Below are positions 41,722 to 50,628 of a stretch of 64,000 nt of DNA, one piece after another (the stretch's first letter is position 1; each line of letters opens with the position of its first letter). The position numbers and the translations under genes are program-made. The notes below the pieces were generated by a model, which was given only the letters and a program-made list of their open reading frames with translations, was not told where the DNA came from and ran no database searches. This stretch comes from Paeniglutamicibacter sp. Y32M11 (GTDB lineage Bacteria > Actinomycetota > Actinomycetes > Actinomycetales > Micrococcaceae). Location: NCBI RefSeq assembly GCF_019285735.1, contig NZ_CP079107.1:868001-932000 (forward strand), in the 5' to 3' direction.

Positions 41722-44700
41722 TTGGTGTCTTCTTTCGGTGGTGCACTGGATGCCGGAGTCTCAGCCGTTGGTACCGGGATTTTCAGCTCGGTCCCTGGAC
41801 GAGGCAACACCGACTGCGAAGGAACTTCTGCCGATCGCTTTGCACCGGTGGACTCAGAAGGCGAACTCTTGGCTACCGAGGGGCTCGGCAGCGCCGACGG
41901 CTTCCTTGATGGTTCGGGTGCGCTCTTCGTGGATGGTGCAGCGGATGTGACACTGGGCTTGGTCGGCGCCGGGGCGACACTTGGTTTAGTTGGTTCCGCT
42001 GTGGTGGACTCCTGCTTCTGTAGCTCCGGGGCCTTCTTCAGTAGGTTGGCCTGGGCGCCGTCGACCAGCGTGGCCTGAGCCTTGAGTTCGAAGGAATGGC
42101 TCGGCGTTGTCCGGTAGTTGGAATGGACCTCGGCCGCAATCACGTTCTGGCCCGTGACGAAGGCGCTGGCCGGGAGTTCGAACACCACTGGATTGGCGTT
42201 GACGACGGCGACCGATGGGGCAGTCGTCGCGTAAGTGGTGCTCGTGATTGTCCCCGCGGGCATGTTGACCCGTTTCGCTTCGGTGCCATTGACGTAGATG
42301 ACAATCCCGTCATCGGCCCGCGTGGTGATTTCTACGGTATTGACGGCCGAGACATTAGCGAGCGTAAAGCTCTTGCGGTATTGCGAAGCGATGGGCCGAG
42401 TTGCGACGGTGGGGAAGGTGGTACCAAGTCCGGTCCAGCCCACACCCAACGGGGCAGCTCCGATGTCCCACGTGGAATCGTCGAAGGAGGTTTGCTTCCA
42501 GCCGGAAGCCGGTTCACTGTTCTCGTAACGGTAGGACCAGTTGCTACCCGCCGTGATGAGTTGCTGTGTCTGCGGCGGGATGACAGCCCCGGCGACGACT
42601 ACGACCGCAGTGCTGGCCGAAACATTGTTAGCGGTATCGATCGCCCGAACCGCGTAGCGGCCCTGAGCCAGTGCCGGAACCTGAACGGTGCGAGCGGTGG
42701 TGGTGGTCGCAATGACCCTGTCACCACGCAAGACCTGATAGCCGGCCGGGGTGCCACTCGATGCCCCCCACGAGATCGTGTCGGTGGTTCCGTCGGAGGT
42801 TGCCGTCAGCGATCCGGGGGTGCCCGGCGCCGTGTGATCGTTCATTGCGAATCGAGCAAAGCCGCCGCTCCATTGCCCCGCCCCATTAGTTCGAACGGAT
42901 GAAACGAGATCCCCGCCGGTCCAGAGTGTGCCGGTACTGTCTACAAAGCTGCCCCACACCCCGTAGCCGACTCGACCCTTGATGATGGGGTTGAAGTCCG
43001 GTACGTATGCGCCGGTGGCTGCATCCCAGATACCGACCAGGTTAATCTTGTCGGCGATGGTCCAGTCGTTTCCGAGGCTGGGCCAGAGCGTGGCTCCGGA
43101 GTAATTCCAATGGCCACAGTGGCATCCGGCATACACGAGCCCGTTGGCGGAGCTCACATCTTGGAAGTCGCCGCCCTGACGAGTGATGTTGGCCGAGAGC
43201 CGATTAAAGTTGGCTGGGTTGTAGCTGAAAAGATTGTGTTCGGAGCCGCCGAGCCAGATTCTTCCACCCTGTTCCGCCAGACCGAACTGGAAATGGGTTG
43301 TAGCGCTCGGTGTCCAGTCCCAGGGGATGACCGCCGCTCCCGCCGCGGTGGAGATGGCAGCGGCCGTATTAGTGGTGGTTGTATTCGAGGCCATGAAGTA
43401 TCCCGATGCGTAAAGCCGGGTTCCATCATCGGAGCCTTCAACATCGGTGACAGTGCCGGCGAACGCGGGGTTCCAGCTGGCGTCGGGAGTTCCATTGGAA
43501 ATCTGGACGCGTGCTGCGGCACGTGAGTAGACCGAATTGGTTGTCGTTCCGCCGGTGAGGTGAGTGAATGCCCCGCCAATGTACAGCCACGATCCCTCCA
43601 CACTCAGGCTCCTGACCTGAACCGCACCGCCGGAAATCCGGTTTTCCAACTGGACATCCCATGTTGAGACGGTGTCGCCGGTGACCGGGTTCAGTGCGAC
43701 GATTCCATTAGCCGCTTTTCCGTTGGCCACGGTGAATTCCCCGCCGGCGATGACGGTGCCATTGGGCAGCACCGTGACTTCTTTGACCTCGTTGTTAAAG
43801 GTCGGTCTGAAGGTAGTCACGAATTCGCCGGTGGTGACGTTGAAACCTGCAAGATACGGCTGGGTGACCCGACCGGTCCCCGCAGAATCACGTTGTACCT
43901 GCAGGAAATTTCCTGCAGCGTAGACAGTTTGCCCTGATTGCGCGAACGACTGGATTTCGGTATTCAGCTCGCCGGTTCCGTTGGCCAGACCGTTAACACC
44001 CCATACGGTGGGCTGGGCACCGGTATTCTGGACTGCCTTGTTCTCCATCTTGGGAAGACCGGCATTGGGGATCGGAGCGAAGGCCAAATTGCTTTGCAAC
44101 AGGCGGGGACGGATGAACATCTGGGTGAACGGCAGCGGTTGTCCCGTAGTGGCCGAAGCGCTCCAAATGTAGCTGGTAGCGGAGTTGACACCGCGGGCCT
44201 GCGAGCCGAAGGCCCACCCTTGGTACCAGCTTTGGTTCTGGTTTTCGGAGGTGATGACACGGCGGAGCGTGTTGTCCAGCCCGAAGCTTGCGCTAGTTCC
44301 ACCCGTACCGTTCTGGTTCCCATTGAAGGTAAAGGAAGTGACCGGCGTTGCGGACGAGAAAGCCCACGACCAGCGATTCTTTTTGGAGACCTTGAAAGTC
44401 GATTCTTGCCAGGTCGTCCCGTCAGTTGATGCCGCTCTGCGCAGCCGGATCCCGTCGGTCAGCGCAGCAGGTGATGTGTCGTTGAGTAATCCATCAATGG
44501 TGCGCGAGTGCAGCTGGCGCGGCGTAAAAGCACCCGTGCCGGTGACGACGGAGTTCACTTGCGCAGTTGTGCCCAACCCTTCGTAGTTCTCTTTCCAGCC
44601 TTGTCTTCCTCGGCCGATCAACACCCAACCGCCGCCATTGGTTACTTGGTCACAATAGAACTGCTCCGGCGCCGACATCGCGGGGGTATAGAGCCAGTAG

Positions 44701-44903
44701 AGCCCACTGTCGGCTTGAGGATCGAGCTGTTTGGCTTCCCAACAGGAAGCTGCAGCGTTTAACTGTGTAGAGCCGTCATGGATAACTTCGGCTGCTTGTG
44801 CGGGTGCCGGACCCAACAGGAATCCTGCGGCCAGGGCAATAACGCCGAAAACGGCACATGCGGATTTCGGTGCTAGACGTGATTTTCTAATGCGCGAGTA
44901 CAT
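41718..44903 (-). CDS. Giant secreted protein with fibrinogen-like YCDxxxxGGGW domain and beta-propeller
   Basis: About 1061 residues. A signal peptide ends near AAGFLLGPAPAQAAEV. Then: a fibrinogen-like domain (about 35-270) with FYCDQVTNGGGWVLIGRGR; a repeat region (about 290-680) of short beta-propeller blades such as VTVLPNGTVIAGGEFTVANG and GSWLYIGGAFTHLTGG; a fibronectin III-like module (about 690-770); a jelly-roll-like module (about 780-935) with FDDSTWDIGAAPLG; and a Pro/Ser/Lys-rich tail of about 110 residues without LPxTG. It looks like an extracellular glycan-binding or scaffold protein. ATG 44903 has GAGGAG upstream. It is second in the right-arm operon. Confidence 0.8.
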   Translation of the reverse strand: MYSRIRKSRLAPKSACAVFGVIALAAGFLLGPAPAQAAEVIHDGSTQLNAAASCWEAKQLDPQADSGLYWLYTPAMSAPEQFYCDQVTNGGGWVLIGRGRQGWKENYEGLGTTAQVNSVVTGTGAFTPRQLHSRTIDGLLNDTSPAALTDGIRLRRAASTDGTTWQESTFKVSKKNRWSWAFSSATPVTSFTFNGNQNGTGGTSASFGLDNTLRRVITSENQNQSWYQGWAFGSQARGVNSATSYIWSASATTGQPLPFTQMFIRPRLLQSNLAFAPIPNAGLPKMENKAVQNTGAQPTVWGVNGLANGTGELNTEIQSFAQSGQTVYAAGNFLQVQRDSAGTGRVTQPYLAGFNVTTGEFVTTFRPTFNNEVKEVTVLPNGTVIAGGEFTVANGKAANGIVALNPVTGDTVSTWDVQLENRISGGAVQVRSLSVEGSWLYIGGAFTHLTGGTTTNSVYSRAAARVQISNGTPDASWNPAFAGTVTDVEGSDDGTRLYASGYFMASNTTTTNTAAAISTAAGAAVIPWDWTPSATTHFQFGLAEQGGRIWLGGSEHNLFSYNPANFNRLSANITRQGGDFQDVSSANGLVYAGCHCGHWNYSGATLWPSLGNDWTIADKINLVGIWDAATGAYVPDFNPIIKGRVGYGVWGSFVDSTGTLWTGGDLVSSVRTNGAGQWSGGFARFAMNDHTAPGTPGSLTATSDGTTDTISWGASSGTPAGYQVLRGDRVIATTTTARTVQVPALAQGRYAVRAIDTANNVSASTAVVVVAGAVIPPQTQQLITAGSNWSYRYENSEPASGWKQTSFDDSTWDIGAAPLGVGWTGLGTTFPTVATRPIASQYRKSFTLANVSAVNTVEITTRADDGIVIYVNGTEAKRVNMPAGTITSTTYATTAPSVAVVNANPVVFELPASAFVTGQNVIAAEVHSNYRTTPSHSFELKAQATLVDGAQANLLKKAPELQKQESTTAEPTKPSVAPAPTKPSVTSAAPSTKSAPEPSRKPSALPSPSVAKSSPSESTGAKRSAEVPSQSVLPRPGTELKIPVPTAETPASSAPPKEDTK

Positions 44904-44923
44904 GAGTGGCTCCTCGTTCTTCC

Positions 44924-45778
44924 TCAGCAAGACGAATCATTGGGAAATTGGTGATTGACGACTACCCAAGATTGAGCCTTGAGTGAGAGGTCATAGATGT
45001 TCACCGCGGTGCGTGTACCCGGGGGAGTCGCATCGGTCACAATGTGCCCGTCGGGTTCCGTGACTTTGATTGCGCTGGAGTCGAGACAGACGAAAACCCG
45101 TATTGATTTGGCGCCCTTGACGTTGAGGTCTTGAACCCGGGGCTCACCAACCACCTGAACTTTTCCTGTCTGGGACCACCCATTGGATGCATATTCAGCG
45201 AACTGGGATTCCAATTCCAATTCGGCGATGCCGGAGGCGATCTTCGAATAGTCCGGTACCTTGATGGCTTTTTCCGGAACTTGGCGACCGGGTGAGATTC
45301 CTTGTGCCCCGGTGATGAACTTCTTCACGGGCTCCGATTCGGAAGCTTGGGCAGAACGCGCATTTGATGTATTGGGCCAGCTCTTGGGCACGGGCGGGAA
45401 AGACGGTAATGGTTCCGCTTTCGGGTCCGTTGTGGGTGCGGGTTTAGCCACGGGAGCAATTGGCTTTGCTGCCGGTGCACGGCTGGTTTTTGGTTCCGTC
45501 GAAGCGTGGCTCGAACTTGGGGCCGCCGCCGGGGCCTTCTGCTGAGCTGCTGAGCTGGATGGCAGGGCGCTGCTCACTATTTGGCTGTTGCCCCCTGGTA
45601 TCGCTGGATCGCCTCGTGATGCTGCCTGAGCTGTGCTCACTGCAATGAACGCTGCAATGGACAAGCCGCCAACCCATATCCACCATTGACGCCAGCTGGA
45701 ACGGGATTGCCCGTGTGTTCGTTTTGCACCGTCGCCGGGCTCCCCAACGCCCCGGGACGAAGGTCCCATTTCCTGCAC
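44924..45778 (-). CDS. Secreted or membrane-anchored protein of unknown function
   Basis: I do not recognise this 284-residue protein. It has a basic N-terminus, one hydrophobic helix (about 31-53, WWIWVGGLSIAAFIAVSTAQ), a disordered Ala/Pro/Ser/Lys stretch (55-150) and a C-terminal folded part (about 165-284) with VPDYSKIASGIAELELESQF, FVCLDSSAIKV and a final cysteine that may pair with the one in VFVCLD. GTG 45778 has GAGGAG 5 bases upstream. It is the first gene of the operon with the giant secreted protein, 20 bases downstream, and may be its partner. Confidence 0.7.
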   Translation of the reverse strand: MQEMGPSSRGVGEPGDGAKRTHGQSRSSWRQWWIWVGGLSIAAFIAVSTAQAASRGDPAIPGGNSQIVSSALPSSSAAQQKAPAAAPSSSHASTEPKTSRAPAAKPIAPVAKPAPTTDPKAEPLPSFPPVPKSWPNTSNARSAQASESEPVKKFITGAQGISPGRQVPEKAIKVPDYSKIASGIAELELESQFAEYASNGWSQTGKVQVVGEPRVQDLNVKGAKSIRVFVCLDSSAIKVTEPDGHIVTDATPPGTRTAVNIYDLSLKAQSWVVVNHQFPNDSSC

Positions 45779-46684
45779 TTTAACTCCTCATTGGTCTACG
45801 TGCGGATAAGTTCCCACGCTTATTCGCAACCGATGCCGTGGTGATCCCCCAACCACGTGCCCTTGCACTGTAGGGCGCATGCGGAGGGTACTTCAAGGTC
45901 GGTTGAGGGTTCTTAGGACTGCGTGAATGGGTGATCAGGAAAGTCGAGTGAGCGGAGTCCCTGATCCAAGTGCTTAACGAGTATCTGCCCTCCTTGGGAC
46001 AGGTCCCGGACAAGAGTTTCAGCCGTATTTTCGAGATAGGAATACTCGTGGCTCAACGCCCGAGGAGCGATAGCGTTAGAGGTGTCGATTTCCGCTTCGA
46101 CGGCCAGAAATCATTAGTAGTTGGTTTTTGGCACGTAAGGGGCTAGCGGGTTAAGACCCGGCTCTCACTCCTTGCGCTCAGGACGGGCCGGCGGCGTGCA
46201 GTCGAAATCGTGAGACATTTCGATTTGCCCCCCAGACGTCGCCGACCCCCTCCGGCGGGAATACATATGACAACTAGCTTGGACTCGTGACACGGCAGAG
46301 GTCTGGTTTCGCCCCAGAAGTCTTACAGCCACGGCTTCGTCCTAGGACGAAGCAAGCACGGAAGAGAAGTTGGCTGTTCGCCTTATTCGTTGAATCGGGA
46401 TTTTGCGCGACATGTGGCATGTTGGTTTGCCTGACTGGCCGGGCTTTGAATTTGTCGCTCATCGGGAAAGCGCCGAACGGACCGCACCAGAGCCGGGGTT
46501 CTCGGAGAAACAAGACGTGGAGGCCAGCGGGCTTGCGCAACGGAAACACTGTCCCAGGGTGGGTATCCAGATATCCAAGACAGGAAATAGCGCGGTGAAT
46601 CGCGGTAGGACACCACATAATTGACCTGAGCGACGAGCAGCATCCAGATGTTCCGCCGAATGCAACGAATCCGAACATGACAAA
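45779..46684. other. Gene-less interval with a perfect 20-base palindrome
   Basis: About 900 bases between the secreted-protein operon and the GH16 terminator. Open frames on both strands lack ribosome sites and recognisable protein features. Visible structure: a perfect palindrome GCTTCGTCCTAGGACGAAGC at 46334-46353, an inverted repeat TCGAAAT...ATTTCGA near 46202-46224, and CGGGT/ACCCG arms near 46147-46162. It should contain the promoter of the right-arm operon. Confidence 0.5.
46334..46353. repeat. Perfect 20-base palindrome
   Basis: GCTTCGTCCTAGGACGAAGC has no loop and reads the same on both strands. It could be a dimeric operator; it has no T-run of a terminator. Confidence 0.6.
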
Positions 46685-46736
46685 GGACCGCCCACTATCA
46701 GACTCACGAAGGTGAATGGATAGTGAGCGGTCCCTT
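46685..46736 (-). terminator. Terminator of the GH16 gene
   Basis: GGACCGCCCACTATC (46685-46699) pairs with GATAGTGAGCGGTCC (46719-46733), one mismatch, with a T-rich end on both strands (TTTG). It lies 44 bases past the GH16 stop. Confidence 0.7.
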
Positions 46737-46779
46737 TGGTGGCTCGCGGTCATTCGCGGCCACTATGGAACTGTGTTGC

Positions 46780-48405
46780 TTAGCCCTTGTACGACCACGC
46801 CTTGACGTAGTCAACCTGGAAATCGGAGTGGTCCTTGGTCACTGAAGAATTGGTGACGTCTGGCATGCCCCAATAAGGGGATCCATACTGAGTGTTCAGT
46901 CGCATATGGAATTTCGCATTGGTTTCGAAGGCTGCCTCGTATGCTGCATTGCCAGCGCGGTCCACCGACTTGAATTCTTTGCCATCAAACAGCCATTTCA
47001 TCCCTTGTGGGGTCCATTCGAAGGTCCACGTATGGAATTCGCTGGATAACGTGGAAGTGACAGGAATCCAGGAATTGGTCTTGCTCTTACCGGTTTGGTC
47101 GTAGTGGAGCGTGCCCTCGGCCCGATTCTGAGGGTCAAACGACACAGACGTCGGGGTCCCGTAGGCCTCCATGATGTCGATTTCTCCGCCCGTAGCACCG
47201 CCATCGGGGCGCAGCCAGAATGCCGGCCAGATGCCCTTCGAATTATTGGCCGTCAGCGGCAGCTTGGCGCGCATTTCCCAGCGTCCGTACTTCTGTGAGA
47301 ACTTGCCAATCGTGTCGATGTAGGCGGTAGAGAACCAGCGTTCGCCGCTCTTAACAACAGGAGTATCGAGCTTCTTGCCCTCCAAGTGGAGCAGTCCGTT
47401 GGAAGTGCTGGCGTTGTCTTTTGAGATTACCGCGCGATCGTACGAAAGGACGCCATGCGTCGAATCGTCACGAACGATCCACTTATTGAGACTAGTTGTC
47501 CCAAAATCATCGGAGAAGACCGGGGTGCCCCACTGCGAGCCGACGTTTGACGTATCGGTGTCGGGGAGGGGTGCCGGAGTGGGGGTTGGAGTCGGCGTTG
47601 GCGCCGGAGCCGGAGCCGGATCGCTGACCTGGGTTAGAGGCAGAATCTTCAAATCGTCGAAGGCAAGTGTCATGGCCTGGCTGCCGCTGCCTCGATATCC
47701 GCTGATCGAGGTCATGCCCTTGGTCGTGATGGCACTCGCAGACGAATCAGTGAACGAGGCCGACCATTCGGTTGGCTCGGTCTGTCCAACCGCCCAGACC
47801 TTGGACTCAACAACTACTTTAGGCTTTCCGGTAACACGTAGCTTGAGGTTGAACTGCTGGCCAGCCTTTACCGTCAACGGCAGTGAAACTGATTTAAGTT
47901 GGGTCGTTCCACCACCGGAGTTCCAACGCGAGATCTCAATTACGGTTTTTCCCGTGGGCAAGATGCGCAGAGTTGAACGGTAGTTTCCAGTACCGCTATC
48001 GCGACCAAAGAGCGAGGTGTACACACCGGCTGACCCGGTGGGTAGCACCGGTACCTTGACCTTGACCGAAGATTCGGAATCCATCAGGTCGTACCTGGTA
48101 CGGACGGTGGTGGTGCTGCTGGCGGACGACAGGGGCATCAACGCCGTGCCGGCAAAAACCGAGAGGTTGCTGGCAGTGCTGTAGTAATTGACACCGCTTG
48201 GCGATTTGCCCCACGAGCCGGTGACGGTGCGAGTCATCGAATCGTCGACAATCGGATCTCCAGCCTCCATGGTGGCAGCGTTTGCTGGGGATACTGGGCC
48301 GGTAAAGCCCGCGGTAGTCAACATCGCGGCCATGAGGATGGCAGCGGGAACCCTGAAGCTGAACTGGCGAGGGGTGGGAGATGATTCTTGGCTTGAATTA
48401 GACAT
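46780..48405 (-). CDS. Secreted GH16 family glycosyl hydrolase
   Basis: About 541 residues. A signal peptide (RVPAAILMAAMLTTAGFTG ... ANAA) is followed by a beta-sandwich domain (about 45-255), a Pro/Thr linker (PAPAPTPTPTPTPAP) and a C-terminal GH16 catalytic domain (about 285-541). The catalytic motif ExDxxE is complete: GGEIDIMEAYG. FSQKYGRWEMRAKLP and GIWPAFWLRPDGGA are typical of beta-glucanase-like GH16. It likely cuts the polysaccharide of this locus or a related beta-glucan. The start ATG 48405 has no clear ribosome site. Confidence 0.88.
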   Translation of the reverse strand: MSNSSQESSPTPRQFSFRVPAAILMAAMLTTAGFTGPVSPANAATMEAGDPIVDDSMTRTVTGSWGKSPSGVNYYSTASNLSVFAGTALMPLSSASSTTTVRTRYDLMDSESSVKVKVPVLPTGSAGVYTSLFGRDSGTGNYRSTLRILPTGKTVIEISRWNSGGGTTQLKSVSLPLTVKAGQQFNLKLRVTGKPKVVVESKVWAVGQTEPTEWSASFTDSSASAITTKGMTSISGYRGSGSQAMTLAFDDLKILPLTQVSDPAPAPAPTPTPTPTPAPLPDTDTSNVGSQWGTPVFSDDFGTTSLNKWIVRDDSTHGVLSYDRAVISKDNASTSNGLLHLEGKKLDTPVVKSGERWFSTAYIDTIGKFSQKYGRWEMRAKLPLTANNSKGIWPAFWLRPDGGATGGEIDIMEAYGTPTSVSFDPQNRAEGTLHYDQTGKSKTNSWIPVTSTLSSEFHTWTFEWTPQGMKWLFDGKEFKSVDRAGNAAYEAAFETNAKFHMRLNTQYGSPYWGMPDVTNSSVTKDHSDFQVDYVKAWSYKG

Positions 48406-49068
48406 TGGGGATGGGGGTCTCCAAATATGCGCTTGACCACCCAGACGGGCCAATTAGGATGCGGGGAACGGGTACTGGAACGAATATTGTTGTGAGACGC
48501 ATTGAGCCTTTCATGCACCAACTTCGTTAGCAAATCGTGACATTGAGGTCGCGAAACCTTCGAATCGCGCCTTTGAAGTGTGCTTATGCCCCGTCTTTCG
48601 AACGTTTCGATTCGGAGGCCAGTGGCAAAAGTCACTTTCCTCCGTGGAGCGAATCAAGGTTGAAAATTGCCGTTCTCGCATGCTGTTTCCACGATTTTCG
48701 CACGTAATCGTGAAGTTGGATCCTCGATTGTTTGTCCACTTATTTCTTCGGTGCTTTGCATTCCGACGTCGCGTAAGGTTCGCGTCCTGTGCAAGTGGTT
48801 TCGGGTCTCGATGGAGAAGCGCGAGCTGCCGGACACCGTGGGGATCAGCGTACTGCTTACCCGTGTATCAGCTTGGTGTGTTGCATAGCGTAGAAACACG
48901 GCCATGCAAATTGGCGAACTTGGGGGCTCTCGCTTTGGGGGTTGGGGCCGCATCGATTCAGGCAAGGATGGAGAACTTTGCGTACCGAAATCAAAAGTGC
49001 ATTCCGCAGCGGCGCCAGCGGGGGAGCAAGGGGAGTTTTGCCGTCGTTGTTGAGGGAAGTTTGCGCTG
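48406..49068. other. Divergent regulatory gap between GH16 and the sugar transferase gene
   Basis: About 660 bases without a supported gene. It must contain promoters in both directions. I see only a short inverted repeat (AGTGGCAAAAGTCACT near 48620-48635) and no convincing consensus promoter, which is consistent with regulated transcription, perhaps by the LuxR pair. Confidence 0.4.
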
Positions 49069-50562
49069 ATGTCCGCTGAACTGGGTGACGGGGTTCTTGA
49101 ATCAGTGCTCGGAATAGCTCCTCCATGGCGAGGGGCCCGACCGGCACTCAATAGCAACGCTACAGCGTCATTGCCCGCTAGAGCGCGACGTCGACGTTGG
49201 GTGAAGCTCCTGACAATTGTCGATGCTTTGGTAATTTCCTCAGTCATGGTCTTCGCGTGGAATACCGTCGCGGATGTCGAACGTGGAGGACTCTTCCCTT
49301 ATCTTCCGATTATGGCTTTTTCGTGGTTCCTGATGTTGGGTATCGGGGGAGCAAGGCGAGCGGAAGTCCTAGGTCGCGGGGTGGATGAATATCGAAGGGT
49401 TGTCGGGGCCAGCCTGCTCACGGTAGGACTCATGGCATTCACCGGCATGGAATTGAGACTTGAGGGCACCCGGCAGATCGTATTCTCCGCGATTCTTGCG
49501 GGACCCCCGGCATTGTTGTTCGCTCGGTGGATGCTGCGGAGATTGCTGCGCCATCGGGCGAAAAGCGGGGCCACGCTATCAAAGGTGGTTGTCATCGGAT
49601 GCGCCAGCGATATCGAGTACGTGGTCCGCCGGGTCTCCAAGGCATCATCAGCCGGCTACCAAATAGTGGCACTCGTTGAAGACACAGGAACTTCCATGGA
49701 GCTGGAACCGCTGGTTCCGGTGACGCACAACCCGGAAGACCTAGAACACATGATCAGCACGCATGGTGCAGATGCGGTCATCGTCGCGGGCCCGCTGAAC
49801 GCTGGCAAGGATGCAGTGAGAAATCTGGGATGGGAACTGGAAAGACTAGGAGCCGAGATGATCTTGGCTTCGAACCTGACAAATGTTGCCAGTTCTCGGA
49901 TTCACATCAGAGAAGTGGATGGACTCCCGCTGATGCATGTTGAACGCCCTGCCCTTTCTGGCGTGAGGATGCGAGCCAAGCGTGCGGTGGATATTTGCCT
50001 GACGGCTATTGCTTTGACGATCCTGCTCCCAGTGTTGTTAATGATTGCTATTGCCATCCGGATGGATTCGAGGGGACCTGTAATCTTCGCGCAGCGGCGT
50101 ATCGGCAAACGGGGTCAGGAATTCACCATGCTTAAATTCCGTACGATGTGTCTTGACGCGGAATCACGGCTGGACGGACTCAAAGAGCAAAACGAAGGCG
50201 CCGGACCGCTGTTCAAAATGAAGGCCGATCCCCGAGTGACGAAGATCGGCAAGATGCTTCGTAGGACTTCTCTAGACGAGCTCCCACAGCTGATCAACGT
50301 CATCAAGGGGGACATGTCTCTCGTGGGGCCGCGACCGCCGCTGCCATGCGAAGTTGAGGCCTATGAAGGTCACACTTTTCGGCGTCTGCTGATTCGACCA
50401 GGACTAACTGGACTTTGGCAAATCAGTGGAAGGAGCAACCTCAGCTGGGAAGACAGCGTCAGGCTCGATCTCTATTACGTCGAGAACTGGTCACTGATGG
50501 ATGATCTTGTAATCATGTGCCACACAGCCAAGGCGATGATTCGCCCGAGCGGTGCGTATTAG
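49069..50562 (+). CDS. Undecaprenyl-phosphate sugar phosphotransferase (WbaP/Cps14E type)
   Basis: A 497-residue polyisoprenyl-phosphate hexose-1-phosphate transferase. Four membrane helices (first about 45-65, last about 145) and a Rossmann-like middle (KVVVIGCASDIEYVVRRVSK) precede the C-terminal catalytic domain: KRAVDICLTAIALTILLP (anchoring helix), QRRIGKRGQEFTMLKFRTM, TSLDELPQLINVIKGDMSLV and GPRPP, ending in RPGLTGLWQISGRS. It starts repeat-unit synthesis on the lipid carrier. ATG 49069 has GAGGGAAG upstream. It stands alone at the right edge of the island, divergent from GH16. Confidence 0.93.
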   Translation: MSAELGDGVLESVLGIAPPWRGARPALNSNATASLPARARRRRWVKLLTIVDALVISSVMVFAWNTVADVERGGLFPYLPIMAFSWFLMLGIGGARRAEVLGRGVDEYRRVVGASLLTVGLMAFTGMELRLEGTRQIVFSAILAGPPALLFARWMLRRLLRHRAKSGATLSKVVVIGCASDIEYVVRRVSKASSAGYQIVALVEDTGTSMELEPLVPVTHNPEDLEHMISTHGADAVIVAGPLNAGKDAVRNLGWELERLGAEMILASNLTNVASSRIHIREVDGLPLMHVERPALSGVRMRAKRAVDICLTAIALTILLPVLLMIAIAIRMDSRGPVIFAQRRIGKRGQEFTMLKFRTMCLDAESRLDGLKEQNEGAGPLFKMKADPRVTKIGKMLRRTSLDELPQLINVIKGDMSLVGPRPPLPCEVEAYEGHTFRRLLIRPGLTGLWQISGRSNLSWEDSVRLDLYYVENWSLMDDLVIMCHTAKAMIRPSGAY

Positions 50563-50628
50563 GCATCGAGCCATGTGACTCGATTGCTCAGGCCCATGGC
50601 GAGGGCGAGTTATCGGATGCCGAAGATC

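Noticed and set aside
46274-46753. Overlapping open frames on both strands between the secreted-protein operon and the GH16 gene
   Set aside because: No ribosome site, no recognisable domain, and part of the longest one covers the GH16 terminator.
28755-50562. Island acquired on a mobile element
   Set aside because: G+C is visibly lower, but there is no integrase, transposase, flanking direct repeat or tRNA target at the edges. The tRNA-Gln at 51409 is intact and I see no duplicated 3' end of it at the left edge.
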